This document shows, piece after piece, positions 14,667-21,987 of a stretch of 40,060 bases of DNA. The first letter of the stretch is position 1, and each line of letters begins with the position of its first letter. The notes below the pieces were generated by a model. The model was not told the origin of the DNA. It ran no database searches and saw only the letters and a program-made list of their open reading frames with translations. The stretch is from the NCBI GenBank assembly GCA_905234785.1, contig CAJOIP010000014.1:1-40060 (forward strand), in the 5' to 3' direction. This DNA comes from an uncultured Eggerthellaceae bacterium. GTDB lineage: Bacteria > Actinomycetota > Coriobacteriia > Coriobacteriales > Eggerthellaceae. The translations under genes were made by a program, and so were the position numbers.

Positions 14667-14690
14667 GACCCGCGCAGCCGAGCGCGGGTC
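14667..14690 (+). other. GC-rich hairpin upstream of the DUF1385 gene
   Basis: Perfect stem GACCCGCGC/GCGCGGGTC with a 6-nt loop. No T-run follows closely on either strand, so it is not a confident terminator. The rest of the 14571-14717 stretch shows no gene; CACAAT at 14706-14711 lies 6 nt before the next ATG and could be a -10 box for a leaderless mRNA. Confidence 0.5.
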
Positions 14691-14717
14691 GCGCTCGTTT
14701 AGCGGCACAATGAAACC

Positions 14718-15905
14718 ATGAGCGAAACGAAAACCAAAAGCGACCTTTCGCGCGCGTTCTCCGAAGACGGCGCGTTGAAAACCCACGTGGGCGGCCAAGC
14801 GCTGCTCGAGGGCATCATGATGCGCGGCAAGTACAACTGGTCGGTCGCCGTGCGCGAGCCCGAGGGCTCCATCTACCTCGAAGAGCACGACCTGGCGTAC
14901 GGCCAGGATAAGTCTGGCTGGCTGTATTGGCCCTTCATCCGCGGCTGCCGCGCATTCGTAGAATCGCTGGCGCTCGGCTACAAGGCGCTCTCCATCGCCG
15001 CCGAGCACGCATTCGTGGAAGAGGAAGAAGAATCAATTTCCTCCGAGGTAATTGATTCAAAATCAATTACCTCGGAGGAAATTGATTCGCAATTCTCGTG
15101 GAAGCGCGATTTCGGCAATCCTGACGAGATGATCGAAGCGCTGGGAGCGCAGCGCACGCTCGAAGTGGTGACGGAGCCCGAACCGATCCCCGCTGCGCCA
15201 ACTCGGGAACAACCTGAGAAGAAGCCGCTGCTCGGCGACAGGGAAATGGCCGTTTCCATGATTCTCGGGCTGGTGCTCGGCGTGGTGCTCTTCGTCGTGG
15301 CGCCGGCGTTCATCACGAACCTCGTCGTCGGCGAGTACGACGACCGCACGCTTTTGTGGAACATCGTCGACGGCATCCTGCGCATCGGCGTGTTCATCTT
15401 CTACATATGGCTCATCGGGCGCATGTCCGACATAAAGCGCATGTTCGGCTACCACGGCGCCGAGCACAAGACCATCCATTGCTTCGAGCACGGCCTTGAG
15501 CTCACGCCGGAAAACGCCCGCAGCTTCCCGCGCCTGCACGTGCGCTGCGGCACGGCGTTCCTCATCATGGTCATGATCATCGCGATCTTCGTGTACACGG
15601 TGGTGCCGCTGGGCCTTCTCATCGACGCATGGGGCGTGCCCGACGGCCCGCTGAAGCTCGTGCTCGTCATTGTCGTGCGCATCCTGCTCATGCCCGTCAT
15701 AGCCGGCATCGCCTACGAAATCACCGTGAAGTGGGCGGGAAGCCACCCCGACAACCCGCTTGTCAAGGTCATCCTCTGGCCCGGCATGCAGATGCAGTAC
15801 CTCACCACGCGCGAACCCGACGACGGGCAGATCGAGTGCGCCATCGCCGCCATGAAGCTCGTGCTCGAGCGCGAGCAGCGCGAGGAAGCCGCCGCGAGCG
15901 CTTAG
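14718..15905 (+). CDS. DUF1385 (YqhQ-like) membrane protein with an in-frame PE1 insertion
   Basis: 395-aa DUF1385 protein of unknown function. Family hallmarks are HVGGQALLEGIMMRG (residues about 23-37), the HGAEHKTIHCFEHG motif in the second half, and several transmembrane segments (about 175-195, 210-235, 270-295, 305-330). Usual length is about 300-320 aa. The excess lies in an acidic, proline-containing linker (about residues 98-170). Within it, residues 105-124 are encoded entirely by a 59-nt perfect hairpin, a double PE1 repeat. No Shine-Dalgarno precedes ATG 14718. topA follows 166 nt downstream. I infer that the repeat entered a tolerant linker without breaking the frame. Confidence 0.85.
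   Translation: MSETKTKSDLSRAFSEDGALKTHVGGQALLEGIMMRGKYNWSVAVREPEGSIYLEEHDLAYGQDKSGWLYWPFIRGCRAFVESLALGYKALSIAAEHAFVEEEEESISSEVIDSKSITSEEIDSQFSWKRDFGNPDEMIEALGAQRTLEVVTEPEPIPAAPTREQPEKKPLLGDREMAVSMILGLVLGVVLFVVAPAFITNLVVGEYDDRTLLWNIVDGILRIGVFIFYIWLIGRMSDIKRMFGYHGAEHKTIHCFEHGLELTPENARSFPRLHVRCGTAFLIMVMIIAIFVYTVVPLGLLIDAWGVPDGPLKLVLVIVVRILLMPVIAGIAYEITVKWAGSHPDNPLVKVILWPGMQMQYLTTREPDDGQIECAIAAMKLVLEREQREEAAASA
15030..15088. repeat. PE1 palindromic repeat, double unit, inside a coding gene
   Basis: Two inverted copies of the PE1 unit form a perfect hairpin: 28-nt arms at 15030-15057 and 15061-15088 around a 3-nt loop (CAA). Each arm is itself quasi-palindromic around CCTCCGAGG or CCTCGGAGG. The element is read through in frame as part of the DUF1385 gene, yielding SISSEVIDS followed by SITSEEIDS, a near-repeat peptide. 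Confidence 0.92.
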
Positions 15906-16071
15906 AAAGACGCGCCCACGCCCGCCCGAAATCGTGTATCCTTTCACTCTGTTGCGCAAAAGCGCGTGACGTGTCCGCGCAAGCGGCATGAAGCCCACAC
16001 ACGTTAATAAGCTAAGGGCACCCGTGTGAACGATTGCAGCCGTGGAACTCGGCTGCGGAAGGAGCAGTCCA

Positions 16072-18570
16072 GTGAAGCTGGTTGTTACCGAGAAGAACGA
16101 CGCCGCAGAGAAGATCGCCTCCCTGCTCGGCTCGAAGGCGAAGAAGGACAAGGTCTTCAACACGCCGGTCTACCGGTTCGAGGTCGACGGCGAGGAGTGG
16201 GTCACCATCGGCCTGCGCGGCCATATCCTCGAACCCGATTTCACCCCCCAGCTCGTCTACAAGAAGCGCGGCGGTTGGCGTGGGGTCACGGCGGAAGGCG
16301 AGGCTGTCGAGGCCGACATTCCCGATTCGCTGCCCAAGCCCCCCTTCAAGAAGAAGAAACCGTTTTCCGAAGACGGCGTGGACCTGAAGGGCTGGAAGAT
16401 GGAGGCGCTGCCGTATCTGGCGTATGCGCCCATCGAGAAGCTGCCCAAGGAAAAGGACATCATCCGCTCGCTCAAGAACCTGGCGAAGAAGGCCGACAGC
16501 ATCTGCATCGCCACCGACTTCGACCGCGAAGGCGAACTCATCGGCTCTGATGCGCTGTCGTGCATCAAGGAAGTGAACGACACGGCGCCTGTCAGCCGCG
16601 CGCGGTACTCTGCGTTCACGAAAGAGGAAATCAACCACGCGTTCACGAACCTGGTCGAGCTCGACGAGAACCTGGCCGCGGCGGGCGAGTCGCGCCAGGA
16701 CATCGACCTCATCTGGGGTGCGGCGCTGACGCGCTACCTCACGCTCGTGAAGTTCGCCGGCTACGGCAACGTGCGCAGCTCGGGCCGCGTGCAGACGCCG
16801 ACGCTGGCACTCATCGTCGCGCGCGAACGCGAGCGCTTGGCGTTCGTCCCCGAAGATTACTGGGTGATCAAGGGCTCGTTCGGCGAGGGCGACGACGCGT
16901 TCGAGGCGCCGCACGCGACGGCCCGCTTCAAGACCGAAGACGCGGCAAAGCTCGCGATGTCCCATGTCGACGGGGCGACCGACGCGCGCGTGGCCGCCAT
17001 CGAGAAGAAGAAGCGCACCGTGCGCCCGCCGGCCCCCTTCAACACCACGAGCCTCATGGCCGCGGCTGCCGCCGAGGGCCTGTCTCCCGCGCGCACCATG
17101 CGCATCGCCGAGAGCCTGTACATGGACGGCTACATCTCCTACCCGCGTGTCGACAACACGGTGTACCCGTCGTCGCTGAACCTCTCCGAAGTCGTGCGCA
17201 CCATAAGCGGCAATCCCGCTTACTCGTCGTATTGCAGTGAGCTGCTGTCGAAGGGCAAGCTCACCGCCACGCGCGGCAACAAGGAGGAAACGGACCATCC
17301 GCCCATTTACCCGACGGCTAAGGCGACGCCGGACGACTTGGGCGCGGCCGAGTACAAGCTGTACAACCTGGTGGCGCGCCGGTTCTTGGCGACGCTGTCG
17401 GAGGCCGCCGTCGTCGAGGGCACCAAGGTCACGCTCGACGTTCCCGGCACGGGCGCGGGCGAGCGCGAGCAGTTCGCGGCCCGTGGCGACGTCACGGTGA
17501 AGGCGGGTTTCCGCGCCATCTACCCGTACGGCGTGAAGAAGGACGACCAGCTCCCCGCGCTTTCGGAAGGCCAGGTCATCGCCTTCAACGGCGCGACATG
17601 CGAGAAGAAGCAGACCGAGCCGCCCGCGCGTTACAGCCAGGGCAAGCTCATCCAGGAAATGGAGAAGCTGGGGCTCGGCACGAAATCGACGCGCCACTCC
17701 ATCATCCAGCGCCTGTACGACGTGAAGTACATCATGAACGACCCCATCGAGCCTTCGCAGCTCGGCATGGCGGTCGTCGACGCGCTCGACGCGTATGCGC
17801 CCCATATCACGCACCCCGACATGACGGCCGAGCTCGAAGACGAGATGAGCGCCATCGCTGCCGGCAAGACGACGAAGGCCGACGTGGTCATGAACTCGCG
17901 CGATTTGCTGTCCGCCGAGCTTTCGGCCCTCTTGCCCGTGCAGGAGAAGGTGAAAGAGGCGCTCGCCGACGCCGTGGCAGCTGACGCGTACGTGGGGAAG
18001 TGCCCGAAATGCGGCAAGGACCTGCAGATCCGCGCTTCTAGCAAGACGCGCAGCATGTTCATCGGCTGTGCGGGCTGGCCCGATTGCGATGTGACGTACC
18101 CGCTGCCGAAGGGCAAGATCGAGGTTGCTGACGACCCGTGCCCGACCTGCGGCATGCCCCAGGTGAAGGTGTCGGCGTTCCGCGCCAAGCCGCGCGTGCA
18201 GTGCATCGACCCGAACTGCGAGACGAACCAAGAGCCCGACGTCGTCGTCGGCATCTGCCCGGCGTGCACCGACCGGGGCATCTTCGACGCGAAGCTCATC
18301 GCGCAGCGCAACCCGCGCACGCTCAAGCGCTTCATCCGCTGCGAGAACTACGACGACTGCGGGTGCAGCTACCCGCTTCCGCAGTACGGCAAGCTCACGC
18401 CCACCGACGAGGTGTGCGAGGCGTGCGGGGCGCCCATGGTCATCGTCACGACGACGCGCGGTCCCTGGAAGCTCTGCCCGAACTTCGACTGCCCGGCCAA
18501 GGAGCAGGAAGCGGAGGAGAAGGCCGCCAAGGGCAAAGGCCGCGGAAAGGGCCGTAGGAAGAAGTCGTAG
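16072..18570 (+). CDS. topA: Type IA DNA topoisomerase I, archaeal-like, with C-terminal zinc ribbons
   Basis: 832 aa. It relaxes negative supercoils by transient single-strand cleavage. The TOPRIM domain opens with LVVTEKNDAAEKIASLLG and carries the metal-binding TDFDREGELIG near residues 147-157. The catalytic tyrosine is Tyr357 in GYISYPRVDNTVYP. From residue 644 on there are four Cys-rich zinc-ribbon units (CPKCGK, CPTCGM, CPACTD, CEACGA), then a Lys/Arg/Gly tail. The N-terminal sequence and YISYPR-DNTVYP site look closer to archaeal topoisomerase I than to the usual actinobacterial enzyme. GTG 16072 follows GGAAGGAG (9-nt spacing). It heads the co-directional run through degV. Confidence 0.93.
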   Translation: MKLVVTEKNDAAEKIASLLGSKAKKDKVFNTPVYRFEVDGEEWVTIGLRGHILEPDFTPQLVYKKRGGWRGVTAEGEAVEADIPDSLPKPPFKKKKPFSEDGVDLKGWKMEALPYLAYAPIEKLPKEKDIIRSLKNLAKKADSICIATDFDREGELIGSDALSCIKEVNDTAPVSRARYSAFTKEEINHAFTNLVELDENLAAAGESRQDIDLIWGAALTRYLTLVKFAGYGNVRSSGRVQTPTLALIVARERERLAFVPEDYWVIKGSFGEGDDAFEAPHATARFKTEDAAKLAMSHVDGATDARVAAIEKKKRTVRPPAPFNTTSLMAAAAAEGLSPARTMRIAESLYMDGYISYPRVDNTVYPSSLNLSEVVRTISGNPAYSSYCSELLSKGKLTATRGNKEETDHPPIYPTAKATPDDLGAAEYKLYNLVARRFLATLSEAAVVEGTKVTLDVPGTGAGEREQFAARGDVTVKAGFRAIYPYGVKKDDQLPALSEGQVIAFNGATCEKKQTEPPARYSQGKLIQEMEKLGLGTKSTRHSIIQRLYDVKYIMNDPIEPSQLGMAVVDALDAYAPHITHPDMTAELEDEMSAIAAGKTTKADVVMNSRDLLSAELSALLPVQEKVKEALADAVAADAYVGKCPKCGKDLQIRASSKTRSMFIGCAGWPDCDVTYPLPKGKIEVADDPCPTCGMPQVKVSAFRAKPRVQCIDPNCETNQEPDVVVGICPACTDRGIFDAKLIAQRNPRTLKRFIRCENYDDCGCSYPLPQYGKLTPTDEVCEACGAPMVIVTTTRGPWKLCPNFDCPAKEQEAEEKAAKGKGRGKGRRKKS

Positions 18571-18579
18571 GGGCGCCGC

Positions 18580-19425
18580 ATGACAAGGTTCATCACGAAA
18601 GAACAGGTAACCGCCAAGCTGCTCGAAGCGCTGCCGCAGCTGGCGTTCGAGCTGCCCGAGGACATTGAACGTGCCCTGAAGGCGGCTTGCGAGCGCGAGA
18701 CGAGCCCTCGCGCCGCCGAAGCGCTGCGGCTGCTCGTGGAGAACGCGCGCATCGCGCGCGAGGACCGCGTGGCGATTTGCCAGGACACGGGCTCGGTGTG
18801 GGCCTGCCTGGAAATCGGCCCGGATGTCAGCGTTTCGGGCGACGTGCTCGACGGGGTGAACGATGCGGTTGCCCAGGCCTACACGGCCGGCAACCTGCGC
18901 AAGTCGCTCGTGCGCGATGCGCTCGTCGACCGCACGAACACGAATGACAACACGCCGGCGTTCGCCGAGCTGCGCACGGGTCCCTCGCCGGGCGCGCGCC
19001 TGCACGTCATGTGCAAGGGCGGCGGCTCGGACAACGCGAGCCGCGTGGTCATGCTGACGCCGGGCGCGGGAAGGCAGGGCATCGTCGATGCCGTTCTTAC
19101 GTGCGTGCGCGAGAAAGCGGCCAACGCGTGCCCGCCGCTTGTCATCGGCATCGGTGTCGGCGCGACGTTCGACAAGGTCGCCGGCCTTGCGAAGATGGCG
19201 CTCATGCGCCCGCTCGGCGAAGCTGCTTCCAACCCCGAGGTCGCCGCATTCGAAGCCGAGCTGCTCGAAGCCGTGAACGCGCTTGGCATCGGCGCAGCCG
19301 CGCTCGGAGGCTCCACCACGGCGCTCGGCGTGCACGTGAACACGGCCGCCTGCCACATCGCGGCGCTCCCGCTCGCAATCAACATGGGTTGCTCGGCCAT
19401 GAGGAGGGGAACGTATGAGTTGTGA
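18580..19425 (+). CDS. Fumarate hydratase class I, alpha subunit (N-terminal half)
   Basis: 281-aa alpha chain of a two-subunit, oxygen-sensitive [4Fe-4S] fumarase (TtdA/FumA N-terminal family), hydrating fumarate to malate. Candidate cluster Cys are Cys67 (ICQDTG), Cys184 (NACPPLVIG) and Cys258 or Cys271 near the end. The NTNDNTPAF substrate segment and GGGSDNAS are conserved. ATG 18580 comes 9 nt after topA with AGGGGCG as RBS, and the stop overlaps the beta-subunit start. A tartrate dehydratase has the same fold; without genetics fumarase is the more likely role, since it fits a dicarboxylate-using organism. Confidence 0.9.
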   Translation: MTRFITKEQVTAKLLEALPQLAFELPEDIERALKAACERETSPRAAEALRLLVENARIAREDRVAICQDTGSVWACLEIGPDVSVSGDVLDGVNDAVAQAYTAGNLRKSLVRDALVDRTNTNDNTPAFAELRTGPSPGARLHVMCKGGGSDNASRVVMLTPGAGRQGIVDAVLTCVREKAANACPPLVIGIGVGATFDKVAGLAKMALMRPLGEAASNPEVAAFEAELLEAVNALGIGAAALGGSTTALGVHVNTAACHIAALPLAINMGCSAMRRGTYEL

Positions 19426-20095
19426 GGGGCCGGTTTTCGGCGCGGGTAGCCCCGAGGGGGCCCCGTGCTCAGACAGTCCTCGCGAGCTTCGCTCGCTGCG
19501 GAACTGCGCGCGGGACCCCCTCGGGGCTACCCGCGCCGAAAACGCGTGCGGGGAAGCGCGGCGGATCGACCTGCCGCTCAATCGGGGGTTGTTACGGGAA
19601 CTGCGCGCGGGGGATTCCTGCTTGCTTACAGGGAACCTCTACACGCTCCGCGACGCCGGGCACCTGCGCTTGCTCGCAGAGCTCGACGAGCAGGGAAGTG
19701 ACGTGCTGCCCTACGGGCTGGAAGGACAGGCCATCTTCTATGCCGGGCCGACGCCCGCGGCTGCAGGAAGGCCGTTCGGGGCAATAGGTCCCACGACGGC
19801 ATCGCGGATGGATTTCGCGGCCCCGCGCCTGCACGATGCGGGCATTGTAGCGACAATCGGGAAGGGAACCCGCTCCGAGGCGGTTCGCCAGGCGTGCATG
19901 CGCAACGGCGCGGTGTATTTCGTGACCGTGGGCGGTGCTGCTGCTTATCTTGCGAAGTGCGTCACGGCATCTGAGACCTTGGCGTATGATGATTTGGGAA
20001 CCGAGGCGCTCAGACGCATCGAGGTGGTCGATTTCCCCGTGTTCGTGGGAATCGACGTCCTCGGCAACGATGTATACGACCTCGCAAGGCAATGA
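19415..20095 (+). CDS. Fumarate hydratase class I, beta subunit, with repeat-encoded N-terminal extension
   Basis: 226-aa beta chain (FumA/TtdB C-terminal family). Homology begins about residue 50 with RIDLPLNRGLLRELRAGD, then YTLRDAGHLRL, FYAGPTP, IGPTTASRMD, IGKGTRSE and AVYFVTVGGAAAYLAKC, as in the family. Family members normally start 2-5 residues before the RIDLPL-like segment. Here about 45 extra residues precede it, and residues 7-43 are encoded by a PE2 palindrome. ATG 19415 is well supported by GAGGAGGGG at 19401-19409 and by the 11-bp overlap with alpha; no ATG, GTG or TTG in frame lies between the element and the conserved start. I infer an insertion directly after the original start codon that preserved the frame. 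Confidence 0.88.
   Translation: MSCEGPVFGAGSPEGAPCSDSPRELRSLRNCARDPLGATRAENACGEARRIDLPLNRGLLRELRAGDSCLLTGNLYTLRDAGHLRLLAELDEQGSDVLPYGLEGQAIFYAGPTPAAAGRPFGAIGPTTASRMDFAAPRLHDAGIVATIGKGTRSEAVRQACMRNGAVYFVTVGGAAAYLAKCVTASETLAYDDLGTEALRRIEVVDFPVFVGIDVLGNDVYDLARQ
19433..19543. repeat. PE2 palindromic repeat, copy D, inside the fumarase beta gene
   Basis: Perfect 28-bp inverted arms (19433-19460 and 19516-19543; each contains GCGCGGGTAGCCCCGAGG or its complement). They enclose a 55-nt core with GTCCTCGC and GCTGCGGAA, the two strings common to all PE2 copies, and an internal GCGAGC-TTC-GCTCGC hairpin (19482-19496). It is translated in frame as residues 7-43. The core is more diverged than in copies A and C, so family membership is likely but not certain. 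Confidence 0.75.
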
Positions 20096-20123
20096 TCGGC
20101 TTGCGTGGTGCGAAGGATGTAGC

Positions 20124-20855
20124 ATGACTGAAGGATCACTGCGCGATAAGCCGCGCGGCGTGTTCATAACGTTCGAAGGCGGCGACGGCGCCGGCAAGTC
20201 GACGCACCTGTTCTTCGTCGCCGAGGCGCTGCGCCAACGCGGCGAGAAGGTCGTGTGCCTGCGCGAGCCCGGCGGCACGATCATCGGCGAGCAGCTGCGC
20301 AACACGGTGCTCGACCCGGGCAACTACGTCATGTCCGACGAATGCGAGCTGCTCATTTACGAAGCTGCCCGCGCGCAGCTCGTTTCGCAGGTCATCAGGC
20401 CCGCCTTGGAAGCGGGCTCCATCGTGCTCTGCGACCGCTTCGCCGATTCCACCGTCGCCTATCAGGCGTTCGGGCGGAAGATCGACCGCGCGTTCATCGA
20501 CCGCGCGAACCGGTTCTCGTGTCAGGACGTGTGGCCCGACCGCACGATCCTCATGCTCACCGGCGGCGATGCGGAAGTCGGGTTGGAACGCGCCACGCAT
20601 GACAAGCACGCCGACCGCCTGGAGATGGCGGGAACCGAGTTCCACGAGCGCGTGAACCTGGGTTACCTGAACCTTGCGGGCGAAGATCCCGCGCGCATCC
20701 GGTTGGTCGTGTCCGACGAGGGCAAGGCTGCGACGGCGCGCAAGGTGTTCGCCGAGCTTTCCGACCTGTTCCCCTGGATGGCCGACCCGGCGGTATGCAC
20801 CGACGGGTTCTTCGAGGACCTCGTCCTCAAACGCGACCTGATGGGGCGCAAGTAA
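20124..20855 (+). CDS. tmk: Thymidylate kinase
   Basis: 243-aa P-loop kinase phosphorylating dTMP to dTDP, the step after ThyX. Walker A is GGDGAGKST (residues 19-27). The dTMP-binding LREPGGT and the DRFADSTVAYQ motif (DRY/FxxS type) follow. Typical Tmk is 205-215 aa; the extra C-terminal 30 residues or so have no recognised domain. ATG 20124 has AAGGA 6 nt upstream, 28 nt after the fumarase beta stop. holB starts one base after its stop, the usual tmk-holB arrangement in Gram-positive bacteria, so translational coupling is likely. Confidence 0.95.
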   Translation: MTEGSLRDKPRGVFITFEGGDGAGKSTHLFFVAEALRQRGEKVVCLREPGGTIIGEQLRNTVLDPGNYVMSDECELLIYEAARAQLVSQVIRPALEAGSIVLCDRFADSTVAYQAFGRKIDRAFIDRANRFSCQDVWPDRTILMLTGGDAEVGLERATHDKHADRLEMAGTEFHERVNLGYLNLAGEDPARIRLVVSDEGKAATARKVFAELSDLFPWMADPAVCTDGFFEDLVLKRDLMGRK

Positions 20856-20856
20856 C

Positions 20857-21987
20857 GTGGCTGACGTGTTCGACCAAATATACGGCCAGCAGCGCGTTCG
20901 CGAGTTCTTGCGGGCGAGCGTGGCGACCGAGCACGTCACGCATGCGTACCTGTTCACGGGCCCTGCCGGCTCGAACAAGACGCAGGCGGCATACGCGCTC
21001 GCCGCGGCGCTGCTGTGCAAGGACGGCGGCTGCAACGCGTGCGACACCTGCCAGAAGGTCGCGCGGCGCAAGCATCCCGACGTGCGCTACTACGCGCCTG
21101 AAGGGGCGGGCGGCTACCTGGTTGACCAGGTGCGCGAGATCGTCGCCGACGCGTCGCTTGCGCCCATTCAGGCCGACAGGAAGATCTACATCCTCGACCG
21201 CGTCGACTTGCTCGGCACCTCCGCCGCCAACGCGTTTCTGAAGACGCTTGAGGAACCGCCGGCCGATGTCGTGCTCGTGCTGTTGGGCCGCACGCGCGAA
21301 AGCGTGCTGCCGACCATCGTGTCACGTTGCTCGGTCGTGCCGTTCCGCCACATCCCCGCGAGCGAGGCGGCTGCGATCCTGTGCCAGCGCACCGGCGCCG
21401 ATCCCGATTTGGCGAAGATCGCCATCGAGGCGTGCGGCGGCTCGATCACGCGCAGCATCGAGTTTTTGAAATCGAACGAGCGCCTGGCGTTCCGCAAGCG
21501 CGTGCTCGAAGTGCTCGCGAACATCGGCCGCGCCGACATGTGGGACACGCTGACCCAGGCAAGCGAGCTCGTCGTGCTCGCCAAGGCGCCGCTCGACACC
21601 GTGCGCGCCGCCCACGAGGCCCAGCTTGCGGAAAACGCCGACTTCTTGGAGCGTTCCGCCATTCGCCAGATCGAAGCGCGCAACAAGCGCGAGCTCTCGG
21701 CGAAGAGCTTGGAGTCGTTCCGCCAGATAACGGCGATAACCGCGTCGTTTCTGCGCGACGTGCTGGCAGTGTGCTCGGGTGCCGGCGAGCTCGTCATAAA
21801 CCACGACGCGCGCGCCGACATCGAGGAAGTGGCCGCACGTACCGACGAGGCCCGCGTTGCCAAGGCGTTAGCCGCCGTGCGCACATGCGACGAGGCCATT
21901 ACGTATAATGTATCCCCTGAAACGTGCTTAGACGCGTTGCTGTTCGAGATTGGAGAGGCTCTGTATGGTTCGCATAGCCCCCGTTAG
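20857..21987 (+). CDS. holB: DNA polymerase III subunit delta prime
   Basis: 376-aa clamp-loader ATPase-fold subunit. It has HAYLFTGPAGSNKTQAA at the P-loop (canonical GxxGxGKT is altered to GPAGSNKT), a four-Cys zinc module (CNACDTCQKVARRKHPD plus the preceding Cys), the FLKTLEEPP motif and SRC sensor (VSRCSVVPF). Delta-prime subunits of some bacteria also have degenerate P-loops because they do not hydrolyse ATP, so the change fits delta prime and not gamma/tau. GTG 20857 follows the tmk stop by 1 nt. The 3' end overlaps ricT by 23 nt. Confidence 0.92.
   Translation: MADVFDQIYGQQRVREFLRASVATEHVTHAYLFTGPAGSNKTQAAYALAAALLCKDGGCNACDTCQKVARRKHPDVRYYAPEGAGGYLVDQVREIVADASLAPIQADRKIYILDRVDLLGTSAANAFLKTLEEPPADVVLVLLGRTRESVLPTIVSRCSVVPFRHIPASEAAAILCQRTGADPDLAKIAIEACGGSITRSIEFLKSNERLAFRKRVLEVLANIGRADMWDTLTQASELVVLAKAPLDTVRAAHEAQLAENADFLERSAIRQIEARNKRELSAKSLESFRQITAITASFLRDVLAVCSGAGELVINHDARADIEEVAARTDEARVAKALAAVRTCDEAITYNVSPETCLDALLFEIGEALYGSHSPR

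Noticed and set aside
16012-19581. A 1189-codon open frame on the minus strand opposite topA and the fumarase genes
   Set aside because: It is the antisense shadow of strongly conserved genes in high-GC DNA. It is rich in Arg/His/Ala with no domain, and part of it is the PE2 palindrome reading alike on both strands.
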